A DNA stretch of 31,318 bases from a virus. Where the stretch lies: positions 1 through 31,318 of IMG/VR virus record IMGVR_UViG_3300033147_000062, one strand, 5' to 3'. Positions 21,531 through 29,178 of the stretch are shown here, piece after piece. Under the pieces are notes generated by a model. The model had not been told where the DNA came from, ran no database searches, and saw only the letters and a list, made by a program, of their open reading frames with translations. The position numbers and the translations under genes are program-made. Every line of letters starts with the position of its first letter. The first letter of the stretch is position 1.

Positions 21531-23780
21531 ATGCCTGGTCTCGCATCCGAGGTAATCACCCAGCAAGAGGCGCGCGTTATCCGCCGCATTCCAGCCGGCG
21601 CCGTGCTCGCGCTCGCCATGCTTGGCGTGACTGAACGCGGCCGCTTCGGCGAGCCTGTGCTGACGCAGGATCTGCCAGAGTGGCAGACCGAGTTTGGTAG
21701 CTTCACCGCCGAGTCGGTGATCAACGAGGCGCGCGCGTTCTTCGACAACGGCGGCACACGGCTCTGGCAGTCGCGCGTCGTGCATGTCACCGACAGCACC
21801 GACCCGCTGACGAAGGCGAGCGCTGCCGCGACGCTGAACCTGCTAACCGCGGTGCTCGGCGCAACGTCTGGCACCGTGCTGGGCACCAACGCCGCACCGT
21901 TCGATCTCGAGCCTGGCGACGATCTCGACATCGCCATCGACGCCGGCGGGCCAGTGACGGCCACGTTCACCGCGACACCGGCCAGTGTGACTGGCACCAC
22001 CACCGAGACGTTTGTGCTGGCCGACGGGTTTACCCTGACCTGGCTGCTCGACTCGGGCCTAGCCCGGTCGGTCACATTCCTGACCGCGGAGTTCGCGGCC
22101 ATCGGCGCGGCCACCGCGCTAGAGGTCGCGGCAGTGGTCAACTCCAAGGCGGCCGGCATCAGCGCCGACGTCAACGCCGGCGCGCTTCGGATCACGAGCG
22201 ACCTGCGCGGCACTGATTCCGACCTGGGCACCTTCGCCGGAACGTCGGCAACGGTGCTAGGCATCAACACCGAGAGCGACACCGGCACCGGCAACGTCGC
22301 CGACATCGACGCCGTGACTGCGGCAGAGGCGATCACCGTGATCGGCACCGCTGTCGGCGGCGCTGGCAGCGTCACCCAGGAGAGCGGCGCGATCCGAATC
22401 ACGTCGGCAACGACCGGCGGATCCAGCGACGTGCTCGTGCAGGCGAGCTCGACGGCAGACGACGAGTTTGGCTTCGACAACGCCACGCACATCGGCGCGG
22501 CGGCTGGTGCAGTGGCCACGCTGCAGCTCGACGGCAAGACCGACGGCGACTACGGCAACGAGCTCAGCATCGAGATCGCTGCCGCCACCAGCGGCGACGC
22601 TGACGAGTTCAACCTGAACGTGATCCGCAGCGGGCTGACCGTCGAGAAGTTCAGCAACCTGAGCATGACCGACGCCGACGCCAACTACGTCGAGCTCGTC
22701 ATCAACAGCGGCGTCGACGGACAGGGCCCCAGCAACCTGATCGCGGCGACGGATCTCGACGTGGTGCTGCCAAGCCCGAGCGACATCCCGGCGACCGGCA
22801 CGCTCGGCCCGATGGCAGGCGGCGACGATGGCCTGGGGTCGCTCGTCGACGCCGACTACATCGGCGGCTCTGGCGTAAACGGCGAAGTCGGCCTGCGCAC
22901 CTTCGACGTCACCGACGACCTCGACGTGCTCGTGGTTCCTGGCCAGGCGACCAGCGGCATTCACAACGCCATGGTGACCTATTGCGACATCAACCGCGGC
23001 GGCCTGCTCTTCGCGGTGCTCGACCCGCCAGCCAACCAGACTGCGGCGCAGATGGTCACCTATGTGATGACCACCGCGAGCCTGTTCAACCTGACCGAGA
23101 ACGCAGCCATCTACTGGCCGCGCGTCAAGATCGCCAACCCCAGCGCCACGGTATACGGCACCAGCGAGACGCTCACCGTTTCACCGTGCGGCCACATTGC
23201 TGGCATCTACGCACGCACCGACGCGAGCAAGATCGGCGGCGCCTTCGAGCAGCCTGGCGGCACCGAGAACGGGCAGCCGCTCGGCGTCATCGGCTTCGAG
23301 ACCGACGAGGTGCTGAAGAAGCCCAAGCGTGAGCTCGTCTTTCCCGCGAACATCAACCCGATCTCGCGCGAGAAGGGCACGCCGATTTTCGTCGACGGCG
23401 CGCGCAACTTGGACATCACCGGCAACTGGCCGAGCGTCGGACAGCGACGCGGCGTGCAGTTCGTCGAGAAGCGTTTGATCCCCGGCCTGGCATTCATCCG
23501 CCACAAGAACATCAAAACGAAGCTCTACGAAGAAGGGAAGCTGACCGTGCAGAGCTTCCTTCTGGAGCTCACACAAAACGACGCCTTCGCTTCGAAGAAA
23601 CCGAGCGAAGCATTCAGCGTCGATTTCGGGCCAGGTCTGAACCCGCCGAGCGTGGCGGCCAGCCGGCAAGTGAAAGCGCGCATCGGACTGGCCACCAGTG
23701 TGCCTGCCGAGTTCATCACCCTGATCATTGGGCCCGACAACCAGGCGCTCGAAGAAGAGCTCGCGGCTCTCGCTGCGTGA
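21531..23780 (+). CDS. Tail sheath protein
   Basis: A 749-residue protein that forms the contractile sheath around the tail tube. The N-terminus (VIRRIPAGAVLALAMLGVTE, DLPEWQTEFGSF) and the C-terminal third (TPIFVDGARNLDITGNWPSV, then QRRGVQFVEKRLIPGLAFIR, and VPAEFITLIIGPDNQALEEE) follow the sheath family pattern. Between them, residues ~125-325 hold inserted beta domains: one with TAEFAAIGAATALEVAAVVN, shared with the IPT protein upstream, and a second, diverged copy (IDAVTAAEAITVIGTAV, AIRITSATTGGSSDVLVQ). These inserts make it longer than a minimal sheath and would decorate the outer tail surface. GAGGG before ATG 21531 is a strong ribosome site. The tube gene follows at once. Confidence 0.92.
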   Translation: MPGLASEVITQQEARVIRRIPAGAVLALAMLGVTERGRFGEPVLTQDLPEWQTEFGSFTAESVINEARAFFDNGGTRLWQSRVVHVTDSTDPLTKASAAATLNLLTAVLGATSGTVLGTNAAPFDLEPGDDLDIAIDAGGPVTATFTATPASVTGTTTETFVLADGFTLTWLLDSGLARSVTFLTAEFAAIGAATALEVAAVVNSKAAGISADVNAGALRITSDLRGTDSDLGTFAGTSATVLGINTESDTGTGNVADIDAVTAAEAITVIGTAVGGAGSVTQESGAIRITSATTGGSSDVLVQASSTADDEFGFDNATHIGAAAGAVATLQLDGKTDGDYGNELSIEIAAATSGDADEFNLNVIRSGLTVEKFSNLSMTDADANYVELVINSGVDGQGPSNLIAATDLDVVLPSPSDIPATGTLGPMAGGDDGLGSLVDADYIGGSGVNGEVGLRTFDVTDDLDVLVVPGQATSGIHNAMVTYCDINRGGLLFAVLDPPANQTAAQMVTYVMTTASLFNLTENAAIYWPRVKIANPSATVYGTSETLTVSPCGHIAGIYARTDASKIGGAFEQPGGTENGQPLGVIGFETDEVLKKPKRELVFPANINPISREKGTPIFVDGARNLDITGNWPSVGQRRGVQFVEKRLIPGLAFIRHKNIKTKLYEEGKLTVQSFLLELTQNDAFASKKPSEAFSVDFGPGLNPPSVAASRQVKARIGLATSVPAEFITLIIGPDNQALEEELAALAA

Positions 23781-23793
23781 GAGGATCTGACAC

Positions 23794-24264
23794 ATGACCG
23801 TCACCGGAGAGCCACGCCGTTACGACAAGAAGTTTCTCTACTCGATCGAGATCGCCGGCCTGACCGTCGCTCACTTTCAGAGCTGCAGCGAGCTCAGCTT
23901 CGAGGTGGGAGTGGTCGAGCAGCACGAAGCTGGCCTGATCAATGTCGCCGACCAGTCGCCTGGAAAGGTCAAGTTTCCCCCGATCGATCTCGCCATCGGC
24001 GCCACCAACGATCGCGAGCTCCACGACTGGGCGATTCAGGTAATCGACGCAGCCGCCAACACCGGCGAGCCTGACGACGAGTACAAGAAGACGATGGCGA
24101 TCGTGCAGCGCGAGCGCGATGGCAGCGAGAAGAAGCGTTACAACTTGTTCAAGGCCTGGCCGTTCAAGTATGTGGCTGGCGACTGGGATGCGACCGCCGA
24201 AGAGAACGTGATCGAGTCGATGTCGATCACGTTCATTCGCTGGGAACGTCAAGACGCAGCCTAG
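23794..24264 (+). CDS. Tail tube protein (T4 gp19-like)
   Basis: A 156-residue protein that forms the inner tail tube through which DNA passes. The sequence follows the T4 gp19-like family: YSIEIAGLTVAHFQSCSELS, then VGVVEQHEAGLINVADQSPGKVKFPPIDL in the usual order, DWAIQVIDAA, and the ending NVIESMSITFIRWERQDA. Length is typical. GAGAGGAT before ATG 23794 is a good ribosome site. Sheath then tube is the standard order in myoviruses. Confidence 0.93.
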   Translation: MTVTGEPRRYDKKFLYSIEIAGLTVAHFQSCSELSFEVGVVEQHEAGLINVADQSPGKVKFPPIDLAIGATNDRELHDWAIQVIDAAANTGEPDDEYKKTMAIVQRERDGSEKKRYNLFKAWPFKYVAGDWDATAEENVIESMSITFIRWERQDAA

Positions 24265-24332
24265 CCAAGCGGCACCCAGGTCGGCTAAGGTTCCACACCG
24301 AGCAACGTTAAACGCTCGATGAGGGAACCCGT
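24265..24332 (+). promoter_or_regulatory. Short intergenic region with ribosome site
   Basis: This 68-bp gap holds GAGGG before ATG 24333, an imperfect inverted repeat (CGAGC...GCTCG, about 24298-24317) and a TAAGGT box near 24286. None is a clear terminator or promoter. Confidence 0.3.
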
Positions 24333-25196
24333 ATGTCGATCAAGATTGTATGCCCCAGCGGCTTCGCAGGCGAAGCGCGCCGCTGGAAGGGGCTCGAAGT
24401 TATCAAGCTCGCCGACTCGCTCGAAGACGACGAAGACATCCCAGACGGCGGCATGAGCCACCTGCTGCACGGACCGTGGGAGACGACGACCAACACCGGC
24501 CCCTATCGCTTCATCACCGAAGGCACGACGAAGCCCGACTGGTCGCGCATGCTCAAAGGCGACATTCTCGGAGCGCTCTACCAAATGCGGATCGGTAGTT
24601 TCCGCGATGGCGCCAACTACGATTTCGACTTTCAATGCGAGCGCCCCAGGTGTCGCAAGGGAACGCCCTGGACGATCGACCTGCACACAATTCTCGAGCG
24701 CGAGCAGAAGCTGCCGAAGGAAAGCTTCGACGCAATGCGTGAAGGTGTCGACCACCGCACGACGCTCTTCGACGGCACCGAGCTCAGCTACAAGCTCGGC
24801 AGCACAGCGATCGAAAAGGACATGAACGCGCTACGCAAGCAACAGGTCGCGCGCGGCGATCGTCTCAGCAAGACCAGCGGAATGATCGACGCCATCGCGG
24901 CGCAGGTCTCGACCGTCGCCGGCGCTCGGCTCGACATTCGCGAGCGCTGGAAGTGGGCGAGCGAGCTCGACCTCGACGACCTGATCGACATCGCCGACAA
25001 GATCACCGGCAGCGACTGCGGCTACGAGACAGAGATCGAAGTGAAGTGCATGCACTGCAACTGGGTGCAGGGTCTCGACCTCCCTTTAGGAAAGAGCTTC
25101 TTGGTTCCAACTCGCGGCCGCCGATCCAAGAAAGCGGATCACGCGGACCCCTCGACTACGGATCAGGAATCGACCCCGGCGGACTCCCCGAAATAA
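24333..25196 (+). CDS. Tail assembly chaperone, short form
   Basis: A 287-residue protein between tail tube and tape measure, the normal place for the tail assembly chaperone (lambda G-type role; T4 gp26-like family in myoviruses). It is thought to coat the tape measure during tail assembly and is usually absent from virions. Two Cys pairs (C102/C107 and C239/C242, in FQCERPRC and KCMHCNW) probably form one zinc site. The end (RRSKKADHADPSTTDQESTP) is polar low complexity. At P251-L252 the codons CCT TTA are part of the heptamer CCCTTTA, where -1 slippage gives a longer form. GAGGG before ATG 24333 is a strong ribosome site. Confidence 0.75.
   Translation: MSIKIVCPSGFAGEARRWKGLEVIKLADSLEDDEDIPDGGMSHLLHGPWETTTNTGPYRFITEGTTKPDWSRMLKGDILGALYQMRIGSFRDGANYDFDFQCERPRCRKGTPWTIDLHTILEREQKLPKESFDAMREGVDHRTTLFDGTELSYKLGSTAIEKDMNALRKQQVARGDRLSKTSGMIDAIAAQVSTVAGARLDIRERWKWASELDLDDLIDIADKITGSDCGYETEIEVKCMHCNWVQGLDLPLGKSFLVPTRGRRSKKADHADPSTTDQESTPADSPK
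25082..25088 (+). promoter_or_regulatory. -1 ribosomal frameshift site (CCCTTTA)
   Basis: The heptamer reads C CCT TTA in the frame of the upstream gene, matching the X XXY YYZ rule exactly. Slippage leaves both tRNAs paired (CCT to CCC, TTA to TTT). The -1 frame is open from 24953 to 25447. An inverted repeat (GGAA 25089-25092 with TTCC 25105-25108) follows at once and might help. Confidence 0.7.
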
Positions 25197-25447
25197 TCCA
25201 ACCGCGCACCGCGCACGGCTATCTGATGCATGTGCTCTTCGGCAAGTGGGTGCAGCCTGCGCACCTGCTCGAAGCAGAGCATCAACTATGCTGGAGCCAG
25301 CACGGCGGCTCTGGGTACAGCTACACCAGAGCCGACTTTCTCGACATGACTGTGCGCGAGATCGCCGACCGCACCGACCGAGCTCGGGTAGCGCGAGCTC
25401 AGATGTCCAAGGCCATGAAGAAGGCACAGAAGGCTGCGAAGAGCTAG
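25088..25447 (+). CDS. Frameshift-extension domain of the tail assembly chaperone
   Basis: In the -1 frame after the slippery site the translation runs 119 codons to TAG 25445-25447. The first third (KELLGSNSRPPIQESGSRGP) is linker-like. From about 25215 a folded part follows: HGYLMHVLFGKWVQPAHLLE, HQLCWSQHGGSGYSYTRADF, LDMTVREIADRT, then a basic helix (SKAMKKAQKAAKS). No good start codon with a ribosome site precedes this part (the first ATG is inside it, near 25226), so a fused product of 371 residues is the best explanation, like lambda gpG-T. It ends 18 bp before the tape measure gene. Confidence 0.7.
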   Translation, partial: RKELLGSNSRPPIQESGSRGPLDYGSGIDPGGLPEIIQPRTAHGYLMHVLFGKWVQPAHLLEAEHQLCWSQHGGSGYSYTRADFLDMTVREIADRTDRARVARAQMSKAMKKAQKAAKS

Positions 25448-25453
25448 CTCTGC

Positions 25454-25465
25454 TATATTGCGCCC
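25454..25465 (+). promoter_or_regulatory. Extended -10-like box before the tape measure gene
   Basis: TATATT (25454-25459) is preceded by TGC and lies 6 bases before ATG 25466. It is the most AT-rich hexamer in this neighbourhood. No -35 box is apparent. There is no Shine-Dalgarno site before the ATG, which fits a leaderless transcript. Confidence 0.45.
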
Positions 25466-28159
25466 ATGGCTCTGAACGCGCTCGGCATGGGCATCATCTT
25501 CACGGCGAAGGATCTAGCATCCGCCACCGTGACGCGGCTCAACGGCCGGATGACCACGCTGACCGGCACGACCAAGCGGCTCGGCCTGGTCGCGCGTGGA
25601 ACGATGCGCACGTTCAAGGTCGGGCTTGCGTCGATGGCTGTCGGCCTGGTCGGCCTGGCTGTCATCAACAAGGTGACGAAGGCGACGGCAGACTTCGAGG
25701 TAGGCCTGGCGAAGGCAGGCCTGATCATGCAGGCCAGCACCGAGGATCTGGCAGCGCTAAAAGAGGCGGCGATCCAGGCTGGGATCAAGACGCAGTTTAG
25801 CCCGAAGGAGGCGACCGAAGGACTGGGCGACCTGGCGGCGCAGGGCTTCAATGCGACCGACGCGATCTCTGCTCTGAACCCAGCTCTCGACCTGGCAGCC
25901 GGCGGCCAGATCAGCGTGAGCGCAGCAGCCAAAACAACAGCGGCCACGCTGAAGGTCTTCGGGCTCGACGCCGACCAGGCAGCCGAGTCGGTCGACAAGC
26001 TGCTGCGCATCAGCAACGCCACCGCACTGCAGGCCGGCGACCTGCAGATCTCGATCGCCAACGTATCGCGCGGAGCCATCGCGGCGAAGCAGTCGCTCAA
26101 CGAGATGCTGCCAGCGCTCGGCCTGGTGAAGAACAGCGGCGTCGACGCCAGCGTGGCTGGCACGGCGGTGAGCTCGGCGCTGCAATTCATGGGCAAGAAC
26201 GCCGACGCGATCAAGAGCAAGCTCGGCGTAGCGATCACCGATTCGACTGGCGCCTTCCGACCGTTTCTCGACATCGTCAACGAGTCGCGCATCGCGCTGG
26301 CCGAGAAGTTCCCCGACGGCGCGAAGCGGCTCGCCGCCGGCGTGAAACTGTTCGGCCGCTTCGGCGTCGGCGCGATTACATCGATCAGCGCACAGCTTGA
26401 GAAGGGGATCAAAAACTTCAATGGCGACATCGTCAAGGGCGCAGAGGCTATCGAGTTCCTGCGGTCTTCAATGGTCGGCGCGAAGGGCGCGGCGAAGGCG
26501 TTCAAAGACGGGCTGCTCGACACGCTCGACGGTCAGAAGAAGCTGCTAAAGGGCTCGCTCGAAACGCTGGCGATCGTCGTCGGCGAACCCCTCGCCAAGG
26601 GGCTGCGCCCGATCGTCGAAGGGATCACCGGCGCCATCAACAAAGTGATCGTGTTCATTACCAAGATGGATCCGAAGACGAAGGCCTTCTTCGGTCGCGT
26701 CGTCGTCGGCGGCTTCGCGCTGCTCACGTTCGGCGGCGCCATCCTGACAGCGGTCAGCGCGATCGGTTTCATCCTGCCAGCACTGAAGGCCGGCGCGGTG
26801 GCGATCGCGAGCATGACCGCCGGCATGCTGCCCTTCATCGCGGTGGCTGCGCTCGTGGGCGCAGCGGTGCTCGCACTGAAGCACGCCATCGACAACAACA
26901 TCGGCGGCATGGGCGACAAGTTTCACCGAGCCTTCGACGCGATCAAGCTGGTGGTCAGCGGCCTGAAGCAGCTCTTCTCTGATGGCGGCTTCTCTGGCGC
27001 TGTCGCCGACGAGCTCGGCAAGGCCGAGAACGCTGGGCTCTTGAAGTTTATCTTCGGGGTCGAGAACATGGTGATCGCGGTCAGGGGCTTCCTGTCTGGC
27101 ATCGCCGAAGGCTTCGAGGCCGCCATGCAACAGGCAGCCCCAGTCTTCGACGCGCTCGGCTCCGCGCTCGACGAGCTCGGCAAAGCCTTCGACGCGATCG
27201 GCGGCGGACCGGCCGCCACAATGAAGGAGGCTTTCGACCAGGGCGAAGAGTCTGGCTCGTTCTTCGGCAACGTGATCGGCAAGCTCGCAACCCTGCTGGC
27301 TGCAGCGTTCACGATCGGCGTGAAGGTGGTCACCGGATTTCTCGAGGCTTGGAACCTGCTCGCCGCAACCTTCGCACCAGTGACGGCCGCCTTCGGCGAG
27401 ATCTTCGACGCGCTCGGCGAAGTCGCCGACGAGCTCGGCCTGGCAGGCCAGTCGGCTTCGGAGTCTGGCAGCATCTTCAAATGGCTGGGCGGCGCGATAG
27501 CGTCGACGCTGACCCGAGCCTTTCGAGTGGCGGCGCCTGTGTTGCGCGGGATCGCTGGCCTGATCCGTTCGGTGGCGACCGTCTTCGGCGGCGTCGTCGA
27601 GGTCATCCGTGGCATATCAAACGGCAGCTGGTCGCAGATCTGGGGCGGCATGAAGAGCGTCGCGGTCGGCGCGGTGAACGCGATCATCGAAGTGCTGGCG
27701 GCGCTGGTGGGCGTCGTCGCCGGAGCGATTGACGGCATCGCCAAAATGCTTGGCAAAGAGAGCAACCTCGCGAAGGGGGTCAACGGCATTCGCGACTCGC
27801 TGCTGATCGGGCGAAGTGGGACAGGCGGAACGGGCGGCGCCGGCGTCGGAGCCGGCGCAAGCGGCGGCGCACTGTTCACGCCGGCCGGCCCAGCGCTCGC
27901 GCCATTCGACCCGTCCAACCCGGCGGCTGCCTTCGGGGTCTCAGCTGCCCCCGCAGTCGCCGCCATTGGGCCCCAGGCGAGCTTCGACCCGACACAGCTC
28001 GCATCGGTCGCAGCGTCGGCCGCTGCCCGTGGGGCGGCTTCTGCGCCCCCTGTCGTGGTATCAGGAGACGTGACGCTGAACGAAGAGATCGTCGGCACGA
28101 TCATGCTCAACGCGTCGAAGGACAACGACAACCTCGACGCGTCGCAGACGAGACTCTGA
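25466..28159 (+). CDS. Tail tape measure protein
   Basis: An 897-residue protein that sets tail length and is probably ejected ahead of the DNA. Residues ~70-380 match the tape measure core (ATADFEVGLAKAGLIMQAST, IKTQFSPKEATEGLGDLAAQ, LDLAAGGQISVSAAAKTTAA). Residues 411-471 are a long hydrophobic segment (GGFALLTFGGAILTAVSAIG onward), possibly for membrane insertion. The rest is helical Ala-rich sequence, and near residues 785-880 a Gly/Ala/Pro-rich flexible part. At ~0.15 nm per residue the length would predict a tail near 130 nm; this is a rule-of-thumb estimate. The ATG stands 6 bases after a TATATT box with no ribosome site. The end overlaps the next gene (TGATG). Confidence 0.93.
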   Translation: MALNALGMGIIFTAKDLASATVTRLNGRMTTLTGTTKRLGLVARGTMRTFKVGLASMAVGLVGLAVINKVTKATADFEVGLAKAGLIMQASTEDLAALKEAAIQAGIKTQFSPKEATEGLGDLAAQGFNATDAISALNPALDLAAGGQISVSAAAKTTAATLKVFGLDADQAAESVDKLLRISNATALQAGDLQISIANVSRGAIAAKQSLNEMLPALGLVKNSGVDASVAGTAVSSALQFMGKNADAIKSKLGVAITDSTGAFRPFLDIVNESRIALAEKFPDGAKRLAAGVKLFGRFGVGAITSISAQLEKGIKNFNGDIVKGAEAIEFLRSSMVGAKGAAKAFKDGLLDTLDGQKKLLKGSLETLAIVVGEPLAKGLRPIVEGITGAINKVIVFITKMDPKTKAFFGRVVVGGFALLTFGGAILTAVSAIGFILPALKAGAVAIASMTAGMLPFIAVAALVGAAVLALKHAIDNNIGGMGDKFHRAFDAIKLVVSGLKQLFSDGGFSGAVADELGKAENAGLLKFIFGVENMVIAVRGFLSGIAEGFEAAMQQAAPVFDALGSALDELGKAFDAIGGGPAATMKEAFDQGEESGSFFGNVIGKLATLLAAAFTIGVKVVTGFLEAWNLLAATFAPVTAAFGEIFDALGEVADELGLAGQSASESGSIFKWLGGAIASTLTRAFRVAAPVLRGIAGLIRSVATVFGGVVEVIRGISNGSWSQIWGGMKSVAVGAVNAIIEVLAALVGVVAGAIDGIAKMLGKESNLAKGVNGIRDSLLIGRSGTGGTGGAGVGAGASGGALFTPAGPALAPFDPSNPAAAFGVSAAPAVAAIGPQASFDPTQLASVAASAAARGAASAPPVVVSGDVTLNEEIVGTIMLNASKDNDNLDASQTRL

Positions 28160-28827
28160 TGACTGACTTTCTCGACGAGTACCCAGAGCGCATGCACATC
28201 GTGCACCTGAAAAGCCAGGATAGTGCAAGCGCGCAATACAACCCCACCGAGGTGAACGAGAAGCTCGGCTCGGTCTGGAGCCGTCTCAAAGTGATGGGCT
28301 CGACGTCGGAAGAATTGCAATGGGTGCAGACGAAGAACCTGCGCATCAGCTTTACCCTGAAGTTTGACGAGAAGAGCGCGACCGGGATCCGCGTGCCCGA
28401 CTTCGCCGGCCGACCGGCGCAGCTGTCGCAGGCGCTGCCGACCAAGGTGCGCACGAGCTCGGCCGTTGCGATCTCCAGGCCGAGCGAGAACGTCACCATC
28501 ACCAGCCGGCGCGGCGTCACCAGCCAGCCGGGGCGCACGCGCCTGGTGCGCAACTTTCTGATGGCGCTGCAGTACCCAACCCGCGGAGCTCAGACGGTGC
28601 GTGACGGTGCCCCCTCGCGGCTGCTGTTCGTGTGGCCGGAGATGTGGCGCATCACCTGCCGCCTGGTCGGCATCGACTTCGGCCACAGCGACTTCGGGAT
28701 CAGCATGATGTCGGCTCGCTTCTCGGCGTCGCTGAAGCTGGAGGTCGACAGCATCGGCCAGCGGCTCACATACGAAGACGTGCTCGAACAGGGGACCATC
28801 AGACACGACGCGTCGGTGCAGGGGTAG
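28159..28827 (+). CDS. Baseplate / tube-cap protein (CIS tube-like)
   Basis: A 222-residue protein after the tape measure. It follows the pattern of small contractile-injection-system tube or baseplate proteins: YNPTEVNEKLGSVWSRLKVM, SFTLKFDEKSATG, VRNFLMALQYPTRG, then SRLLFVWPEMWRITCRLVGI and SDFGISMMSARFSASLKLEV. The motif 'P..l.F.W' followed by 'F...g.pm.A.v...l' is typical. It most likely joins the tail tube to the baseplate hub. ATG overlaps the tape measure stop in ATGA or TGATG style; the LysM gene follows by 3 bp, again as in related systems. Confidence 0.7.
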   Translation: MTDFLDEYPERMHIVHLKSQDSASAQYNPTEVNEKLGSVWSRLKVMGSTSEELQWVQTKNLRISFTLKFDEKSATGIRVPDFAGRPAQLSQALPTKVRTSSAVAISRPSENVTITSRRGVTSQPGRTRLVRNFLMALQYPTRGAQTVRDGAPSRLLFVWPEMWRITCRLVGIDFGHSDFGISMMSARFSASLKLEVDSIGQRLTYEDVLEQGTIRHDASVQG

Positions 28828-28830
28828 ACC

Positions 28831-29178
28831 ATGCCGCCAGGAAGATTCAGCCGACATCGTTTCACCCAGGCCGTACTGCAGGGCGACGGCCGCCTGGTGC
28901 TGACCGACCGCGTGCCGTACACGTTCAAAGACTTCGCCGACAACAGGCGGCACACCGTCAGCCAGGGCGACACGCTGCACGCGTTGGCCGGAGTCTTCTA
29001 CCGGTCGCAGTCGATCCAACGGCCGAGCGGTCTCTGGTGGGTGATCGCCGACTACCAACCGCAGCCAGTCTTCGACCCGACGCGGCGGCTCGCCGTCGGC
29101 CGAGTGCTGCACGTGCCGAGCTTCCGCACATTGTTCGAGCAGATCCTGAGCGAGAAGCGCAGAGCTGAGCATCTCTGA
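28831..29178 (+). CDS. LysM-domain baseplate protein
   Basis: A 115-residue protein. Residues ~40-95 are a LysM-like domain: HTVSQGDTLHALAGVFY, then GLWWVIADYQ, and the ending AVGRVLHVPS, the normal 'G..L.iP' close. Such small LysM proteins of phage baseplates connect hub components and may contact peptidoglycan. AGGGG lies about 7 bases before ATG 28831. The TGATG overlap with the gpD-like gene means coupled translation. Position between tube-cap and hub genes is canonical. Confidence 0.8.
   Translation: MPPGRFSRHRFTQAVLQGDGRLVLTDRVPYTFKDFADNRRHTVSQGDTLHALAGVFYRSQSIQRPSGLWWVIADYQPQPVFDPTRRLAVGRVLHVPSFRTLFEQILSEKRRAEHL

Noticed and set aside
25170-25200. Frameshift at CCCCGAAATAA next to the stop of the chaperone gene
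   Set aside because: Slipping there would need a first-position mismatch in the A site; CCCTTTA at 25082 fits the rule exactly.
26923-29172. Long antisense open frame (about 750 codons) across the tape measure and baseplate genes
   Set aside because: Its sequence is Ser/Pro/Ala/Arg-rich nonsense typical of the reverse strand of GC-biased genes, while the + strand encodes clear tail proteins.
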